Shown here one piece after another: positions 29,761 to 33,283 of a DNA stretch of 33,283 nt. The stretch's first letter is position 1, and each line of letters starts with the position of its first letter. This DNA comes from a virus: the IMG/VR virus record IMGVR_UViG_3300034682_000112, positions 1-33,283 of that record; one strand, written 5' to 3'. The notes under the pieces were generated by a model. It worked only from the letters and a program-made list of their open reading frames with translations, was not told the origin of the DNA and ran no database searches. The translations under genes and the position numbers were made by a program.

Positions 29761-30459
29761 ATGCTCACCGCCGCCGCGAAGATCAACCCCGAAGACCTGC
29801 ACCCGTCCCTGTGGCGCGCCTCGCAGCTGGCACGCAGCACCTCGCGCTGTATCAGCACTGGCCACCCGGCGCTGGACAACCAGCTGCCCGGCGGTGGCTG
29901 GCCTTTGGGATCGATGACGGACCTGCACACGCAGCAGCCCGGTATCGGTGAGCTGCGCCTCTTGGCGCCGGCGCTGTCCAAGGTGGCGAACCGGCAGATT
30001 GCGCTCCTTCAGCCGCCGCACCCGCCCCAGGCCCTGGCCCTTGCCGGCATGGGCATCCCGCCCGAGTCGGCGCTGTGGCTGCGCGCCGACCGCACTGCCG
30101 ATGCGTTGTGGGCCGCCGAGCAGGTGCTGCGCAGCGGGAGTTGTGGCGCGCTGCTGTTCTGGCAGCACCAGATCCGCGCCGAGAGTCAGCGGCGCCTGAC
30201 GCTGGCGGCCCAGGAGGGCGAGACGCTGTTCTTCATGATCCGGCTGCTCGCCTCAGCGCAGGACCCGTCGCCCGCGCCACTGCGCCTGGCGCTGCGCCCG
30301 CGCGCCGGCGGCCTGGAGGTCGGGTTCGTAAAAAGGCGAGGCCCGCAGCGCGACGAACCAGTATTCCTGCCGATGCAAATTAACCCGGCTCATCGCATGC
30401 AGCCGCATCGCGAAGTGGTGCCAACGCATCACGCGATGGAGCCTGCGTTGCACCAGTAA
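29761..30459 (+). CDS. imuA: ImuA, SOS mutagenesis accessory protein (orphan)
   Basis: A 232-residue RecA/SulA-like protein of the ImuA family, which normally works with ImuB and DnaE2 in error-prone translesion synthesis. Recognisable parts: PEDLHPSLWRASQLA, the GHPALDNQLPGGGWPLGSMTDL loop region, QQPGIGELRLLAPAL, then ALWAAEQVLRSGSCGALLFW and GLEVGFVKRRGPQRDEPVFL. No classical GKT/S Walker A is seen, as is usual in ImuA. The last 28 residues (from about MQINPAH) look unrelated to the ImuA ends I know. No imuB or dnaE2 follows: an att-like tRNA remnant comes next. ATG 29761 follows the LexA box; no clear ribosome-binding site. Confidence 0.88.
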   Translation: MLTAAAKINPEDLHPSLWRASQLARSTSRCISTGHPALDNQLPGGGWPLGSMTDLHTQQPGIGELRLLAPALSKVANRQIALLQPPHPPQALALAGMGIPPESALWLRADRTADALWAAEQVLRSGSCGALLFWQHQIRAESQRRLTLAAQEGETLFFMIRLLASAQDPSPAPLRLALRPRAGGLEVGFVKRRGPQRDEPVFLPMQINPAHRMQPHREVVPTHHAMEPALHQ

Positions 30460-30468
30460 TCGAGCGAA

Positions 30469-30550
30469 AATCGTCTCCGCAACCAATCCGCAAATCTCGA
30501 TAAAACAACCACTTAGGCCGGGTCAAAATTGAGGTGCTGCGGAAACGATT
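30469..30550. repeat. Inverted repeat next to the tRNA remnant
   Basis: AATCGTCTCCGCA (30469-30481) and TGCGGAAACGATT (30538-30550) are inverted with 12 of 13 bases matching, and TCGATAA occurs in the spacer (30498-30504) and again just past the right arm (30554-30560). The 30460-30585 stretch has no gene. Recombinase or excisionase binding sites next to the attachment site are possible. Confidence 0.45.
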
Positions 30551-30585
30551 GTTCGATAAGTAACTGAGCCTTAAGGGTTTTGGCC

Positions 30586-30648
30586 GTAGTCTTGAAAACT
30601 GCCGACGGGTGAAACCGTTCGTGAGTTCGAATCTCACCGCTTCCGCCA
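30586..30648 (+). other. 3' part of tRNA-Ser(UGA): attachment-site remnant
   Basis: Reads as a tRNA from the anticodon arm onward: stem GTAGT / ACTGC around CTTGAAA (anticodon TGA, 30593-30595), long variable arm with CGG...CCG typical of serine tRNAs, T-arm GTGAG-TTCGAAT-CTCAC (30621-30637), acceptor strand CGCTTCC, G and an encoded CCA (30646-30648). The upstream sequence lacks a D-arm and fits no 5' half. tRNA 3' ends are standard integration sites for tyrosine recombinases, and an integrase gene follows, so this is read as an att core. Confidence 0.82.
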
Positions 30649-30663
30649 AGCATGCTGAACAAG

Positions 30664-30688
30664 AGCCCCACACGCTGGGGCTTTTTTT
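30664..30688 (+). terminator. Intrinsic terminator after the tRNA remnant
   Basis: AGCCCCA (30664-30670) pairs with TGGGGCT (30676-30682), CACGC loop, followed by seven Ts. It lies where a native tRNA terminator would be. Confidence 0.9.
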
Positions 30689-30765
30689 CGTCTCCTCATA
30701 GGAGAAATGTCAAAATCAGGGTCCATCGACGTCCACTAGAATTTACCTGCATCCCGCTCTTCGGA

Positions 30766-30820
30766 GTGGGTAGGGCGGTGGGTAGGTTTGAGAGTGAAGA
30801 ATGTGGTCGAAAGGTGGGTA
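30766..30820 (+). repeat. GTGGGTA direct repeats upstream of the integrase (arm-site candidates)
   Basis: GTGGGTAGG at 30766-30774 and 30778-30786, and GTGGGTA at 30814-30820, all on the plus strand in the 140 bp before the integrase start. A fourth copy, GTGGGTAGG, is at 32059-32067 just after the gene. Direct repeats beside att and int are typical integrase arm-binding sites. Confidence 0.6.
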
Positions 30821-30825
30821 CACCA

Positions 30826-32028
30826 ATGAGCTACACGATCAACAAGCTCTCCGCGATCAAGGTGCGCGCGGTGACGCGACCAGGCCTGTACGGCGATGGC
30901 GGCGGCTTATGGCTGCAGGTGTCGCGGAGTGGTTCGAAGAGCTGGATCTTCCGCTACGACCTGGCCGGCCGGCGCCGCGAGATGGGGCTCGGATCCTGCA
31001 TCACCGTGGACCTGGCGCTGGCGCGCGACAAGGCGCGCGCATGCCGCCTGGTTCTGCTGGATAAGCGCGACCCGCTGGAAGAACGCGACAAGGCCCGCGC
31101 CGAACACGCGCAGCGCCAGGCCAAGCGCGTGAGCTTCGACGAATGCGCTGCATCGTACATCGACGCCCATCGCGGCAGCTGGAAGAGCGCCAAGCATGCG
31201 GCGCAGTGGGAGACCACGCTGGCCATGTATGCCAGCCCGGTCATCGGGGCGCTGCCGGTGGCCGATGTGGACACCGACCTGGTCGTGAAGGTGCTCGCGC
31301 CCATCTGGAAGACCAAGACCGAGACCGCCACGCGCCTGCGCGGGCGCATCGAGAGCATCCTGGACTGGGCGGCCACGCGCAAATTACGTCATGACGTAAA
31401 TCCCGCGCGCTGGCGCGGGCACCTGGAGAACCTGCTCGCCAATCCGAACAAGATCGCGCCGGTGAAGAACCATCCCGCGCTGCCGTGGCGCGAAGTGGGC
31501 GGCTTCATGACGGAGCTGCGCCAGCGCGAAGGCGTCTCCGCGCGCGCGATCGAGTTCGCGATCCTGACGGCGTGCCGTTCGGGCGAAGTGCGCGGCGCGA
31601 CCTGGGATGAATTCGACCTCGACGCGAAGCTGTGGGCCATCCCCGCCGAGCGCATGAAGGCAGGCAAGGAGCACCGCGTGCCGCTGTCGACGAGCGCAAT
31701 CGCCCTCCTGCGCGCGCTGGAGAGCCGTGGGCGCTTTGCCTTTCCGGGGCGGGACACGAAGACCACGCTGTCCGACATGAGCCTGACGGCCGTCCTGCGG
31801 CGAATGGGACGCACCGACATCACCGTTCATGGCTTTCGTTCGACCTTCCGCGACTGGTGTGCGGAGTGGGAGAACAACGCCTTCCCACGCGAGGTGTGCG
31901 AGCACGCGCTGGCGCACAACCTTCCCGACAAGGTGGAGGCGGCATACCGGCGCGGGGACCTGTTCGACAAGCGTGTGGTCCTGATGCAGGCGTGGGCCGA
32001 CTACTGCGCAGTCGATCCGGCATCTTAG
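30826..32028 (+). CDS. int: P4-type tyrosine integrase
   Basis: A 400-residue site-specific recombinase. The N-terminal arm-binding DUF4102 domain is present (KLSAIKVRAVTRPGLYGDGG, WLQVSRSGSKSWIFRYDLAG, REMGLGSCITVDLALARDKA). The core-binding domain spans about 100-200, and the catalytic domain carries R251 (TACRSGEVRG), H335-R338 (VHGFRSTFRDW), H360/H364 region and the nucleophile Y374 (EAAYRRGDLFDKR). All catalytic residues look intact. ATG 30826 follows AAGGTGG; the longer frame from 30652 crosses the terminator and is rejected. Placement just after the tRNA-Ser remnant fits tRNA integration. It may belong to the phage or to a second element to the right. A palindrome lies within codons 187-192. 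Confidence 0.93.
   Translation: MSYTINKLSAIKVRAVTRPGLYGDGGGLWLQVSRSGSKSWIFRYDLAGRRREMGLGSCITVDLALARDKARACRLVLLDKRDPLEERDKARAEHAQRQAKRVSFDECAASYIDAHRGSWKSAKHAAQWETTLAMYASPVIGALPVADVDTDLVVKVLAPIWKTKTETATRLRGRIESILDWAATRKLRHDVNPARWRGHLENLLANPNKIAPVKNHPALPWREVGGFMTELRQREGVSARAIEFAILTACRSGEVRGATWDEFDLDAKLWAIPAERMKAGKEHRVPLSTSAIALLRALESRGRFAFPGRDTKTTLSDMSLTAVLRRMGRTDITVHGFRSTFRDWCAEWENNAFPREVCEHALAHNLPDKVEAAYRRGDLFDKRVVLMQAWADYCAVDPAS
31384..31399. repeat. 16-bp palindrome inside the integrase gene
   Basis: TTACGTCATGACGTAA, a perfect palindrome in frame at codons 187-192 (reading LRHDVN), at the joint between core-binding and catalytic domains. The same 16 bases recur at 32559-32574. Confidence 0.85.
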
Positions 32029-32058
32029 GGGCTAAGGGTCCGTGCGCGCTCGATGCCG

Positions 32059-32067
32059 GTGGGTAGG
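32059..32067 (+). repeat. Fourth GTGGGTAGG copy, downstream of the integrase
   Basis: Same 9-mer and orientation as the copies at 30766 and 30778; lies 31 bases after the integrase stop. Confidence 0.5.
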
Positions 32068-32115
32068 GAGGTGAATCGTGAGCGCGCGACCACGATCAAA
32101 CACTTCGCCATGGCG

Positions 32116-32146
32116 GTCCGTTACGCTCTAACGGACTATCTTTTCC
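32116..32146 (+). terminator. Terminator-like hairpin after the integrase
   Basis: GTCCGTTA (32116-32123) pairs with TAACGGAC (32129-32136), CGCTC loop, then TATCTTTTCC. The T-tract is imperfect. Confidence 0.6.
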
Positions 32147-32164
32147 TATCAATCGGGGCGGGCC

Positions 32165-32476
32165 ATGAGCACAGCGAAGACGACGGCGGAACGGCAGGCG
32201 GCGTATCGGACGCGCCAGGCATGCGGCGAGAATGACGGGCAGAAGCGGGTCAGCCTGTGGCTCAGCACCGGTTGCGCCCTTGCCCTGGCCAGACTGGCCA
32301 GGCGCCACGGCAGCACGCAACGCGAATTCCTTGAAAAGCTCGTGCTGGCGGAGGACGACAAGGTCCTGGCGACGATGGCGCTCGACTCGCCGGAGTGGAG
32401 CGCGTATTTCCAGCTACAGCCCATGCGGGCCAGGGCAGGGGCGGCGCCACACGCCGGCGCCGCGCCCGAGGCTTGA
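32165..32476 (+). CDS. Small regulator-like protein (103 aa)
   Basis: A 103-residue protein: KTTAERQAAYRTRQACGEND, then KRVSLWLSTGCALALARLAR and RRHGSTQREFLEKLVLAEDD. The strand KRVSLWLST followed by two helices fits a ribbon-helix-helix or RepB/CopG-like DNA-binding fold; I recall similar proteins in Massilia-type genomes and on mobile elements. The C-terminus is alanine/proline-rich. ATG 32165 has only a GGCGGG-type site. It stands alone between the integrase terminator and a 338-bp intergenic region. Confidence 0.65.
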   Translation: MSTAKTTAERQAAYRTRQACGENDGQKRVSLWLSTGCALALARLARRHGSTQREFLEKLVLAEDDKVLATMALDSPEWSAYFQLQPMRARAGAAPHAGAAPEA

Positions 32477-32757
32477 CGTGATGCGGCGGACGGACAGCGC
32501 TGGCGGTCGCTGTCGTTCAATGCCAGGGCGTGATCCGCAGCGCGCGGGCGGCGGCGCATTACGTCATGACGTAATGCGGATCCTGGTTCTGTGGTCGGGC
32601 AGCCGCGTTCCGGACCGGTGCCGACGTTTTGTCGACCTGTGGGCGGTGAGCCGGAGAATGCCGCCGAAAGGCCGGTCTGCTTTGCCTCCGTCTGAAATCC
32701 AATGGCTTCGGGGCCGCCAGCCCTGTATGCGGCCCACGCACGCCAGCACTCGGTGTA
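32477..32757. other. Intergenic stretch without a supported gene
   Basis: Contains an ACAGCG/CGCTGT hairpin (32495-32514), the palindrome at 32555-32578 and nothing that reads as protein in either direction. Composition shifts to AT-rich near 32755, where the AbiEi promoter region begins. Confidence 0.5.
32555..32578. repeat. 24-bp perfect palindrome
   Basis: A perfect inverted repeat without spacer whose central 16 bases (32559-32574) equal the palindrome inside the integrase gene. The extra arms are CGCA and TGCG. No T-tract follows, so it is not an ordinary terminator. Confidence 0.85.
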
Positions 32758-32766
32758 TTGAACAAT

Positions 32767-32808
32767 ATGTCGGCAAATATTGATAAGTGCCGACATTTTG
32801 TGTAGACT
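32767..32808 (+). promoter_or_regulatory. AbiEi promoter and inverted-repeat operator
   Basis: ATGTCGGCA (32767-32775) and TGCCGACAT (32788-32796) form a perfect 9-bp inverted repeat with 12-base spacing. A promoter, TTGATA (32780-32785), 17 bases, TAGACT (32803-32808), runs through it, with the transcript start expected at about the ATG. Known AbiEi antitoxins repress their own promoter through inverted repeats. Confidence 0.8.
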
Positions 32809-32814
32809 GGCCGC

Positions 32815-33283
32815 ATGACGCAAACTGAACGCATTCTTGCGCTTGCCCGATCCAAAGGCATACTGCGAACACGCGATGTGGACAGTGCCGGTGCATCGCG
32901 CGCGCTGCTCGCTTCGCTGACCGCTGAAGGCCGGCTGCTCAAGCTCGGCCGCGGCCTGCACACCTTGCCCGACCGGTCTGCCTCCGAATACGATAGTTTT
33001 GCCGAGGTGGCGACAAGGAGCCCAAGCGGAGTGCTATGCCTGCTTTCCGCGCTGCGCTTTCACGACCTGACGACGCAGCAGTCATCCGACGTCTGGCTGG
33101 CCATCCCGCACAAGGCCAGGGCGCCGCGCTTCGATTATCCACCGCTACGGGTGGTGCGCATGTCGGGACTGGCGATGACGGAGGGCGTCGAGATTGCCGA
33201 CCTGGCTGGCGCCCAGGTGCGCGTGTTCAGCGTCGCGAAGACGGTGGCCGACTGCTTCAAGTTCCGCAACAAGATCGGGCTCG
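32815..33283 (+). CDS. AbiEi-type antitoxin/regulator, 3' end outside window
   Basis: The first 156 residues of a protein cut by the window edge. An N-terminal winged-helix region (TERILALARSKGILRTRDVD, SLTAEGRLLKLGRGLHTLPD) is followed by the AbiEi antitoxin-type domain: PSGVLCLLSALRFHDLTTQQ, DVWLAIPHKARAPRFDYPPL, then VRVFSVAKTVADCFKFRNKIGL. These are characteristic of AbiEi-like antitoxins and predicted regulators of viral defence, type IV toxin-antitoxin partners of AbiEii nucleotidyltransferases. A toxin gene is expected just to the right. No ribosome-binding site is seen; the promoter position suggests a leaderless mRNA. Confidence 0.85.
   Translation, partial: MTQTERILALARSKGILRTRDVDSAGASRALLASLTAEGRLLKLGRGLHTLPDRSASEYDSFAEVATRSPSGVLCLLSALRFHDLTTQQSSDVWLAIPHKARAPRFDYPPLRVVRMSGLAMTEGVEIADLAGAQVRVFSVAKTVADCFKFRNKIGL

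Noticed and set aside
30541-30648. A complete tRNA-Ser starting at GGAAACG
   Set aside because: The acceptor would have a mismatch, the gap to the anticodon arm is about 18 bases too long and no D-arm is present. Only the 3' part is convincing.
30380-30673. Minus-strand ORF over the tRNA remnant (contains AEAVRFELTNGF)
   Set aside because: This peptide is the familiar false translation of a tRNA-Ser 3' end read backwards; the tRNA features explain the sequence.
30652-30825. Integrase start at 30652
   Set aside because: It would read through a strong terminator and the arm repeats; the extra residues do not resemble integrase N-termini.
32232-32783. 183-residue ORF on the plus strand
   Set aside because: Overlaps the better-supported 32165-32476 gene out of frame, then runs through the palindrome and the AT-rich AbiEi promoter region with arginine-rich composition.
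1-33283. CRISPR arrays, insertion sequences, rRNA genes
   Set aside because: No regularly spaced repeat array, transposase gene or rRNA-like sequence was seen.

Overview
The window is the late half of a temperate, long-tailed (siphovirus-type) prophage plus one of its chromosomal junctions. The host is probably a GC-rich betaproteobacterium of the Burkholderiales; I suspect an Oxalobacteraceae member such as Massilia. That rests on base composition and on the look of the ImuA-, integrase- and AbiEi-type proteins, not on a database search.

Layout, left to right. Positions 1-1800: end of the early/middle region (DUF1364/YbcO-like putative nuclease, RusA resolvase, a winged-helix protein, small unknowns). 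1800-3420: terminators, small accessory genes (one on the minus strand) and an HNH endonuclease. 3420-9020: G-rich candidate cos region, then the HK97-type packaging and head block (TerS, TerL, portal, ClpP-like protease, capsid). 9060-12983: two small proteins and a 1099-residue putative capsid fibre carrying an SGNH-esterase-like domain, which is unusual between capsid and connector genes. 12983-15559: connectors, tail completion proteins and tail tube. 15658-16289: tail-assembly chaperone gene pair joined by a -1 frameshift at an A-AAA-AAC heptamer. 19082-27981: tape measure (1808 aa), a short tail-tip set and a permuted NlpC/P60-like enzyme. 27978-29499: holin, GH19-type endolysin, Rz and nested Rz1.

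The most striking part is 16288-19070, between the chaperone pair and the tape measure gene, which are normally adjacent. It holds a self-contained switch arranged like phage P22 immI: a minus-strand Arc/Mnt-type repressor, a shared divergent promoter region with three near-palindromic operators, a plus-strand Arc-like gene and two antirepressor-like genes (Bro-N-like and ORF6N). Hairpins insulate it on both sides. A glycine-zipper moron follows, bounded by terminators.

After the lysis genes come a small minus-strand gene and an orphan imuA (SOS mutagenesis) with a canonical LexA box, then the 3' part of a tRNA-Ser(UGA) with a downstream terminator, read as an attachment-site remnant. Beyond it lie a P4-type tyrosine integrase flanked by GTGGGTA repeats, a small regulator-like gene, a perfect 24-bp palindrome and the start of an AbiEi-type antitoxin with its own operator. 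This may be a second element integrated in tandem.

Most phage genes overlap by 1-4 bases (ATGA, GTGA, TAATG), indicating translational coupling in long operons. Intrinsic terminators precede the capsid, tail-tube, chaperone and tape-measure genes, suggesting graded expression or late antitermination.
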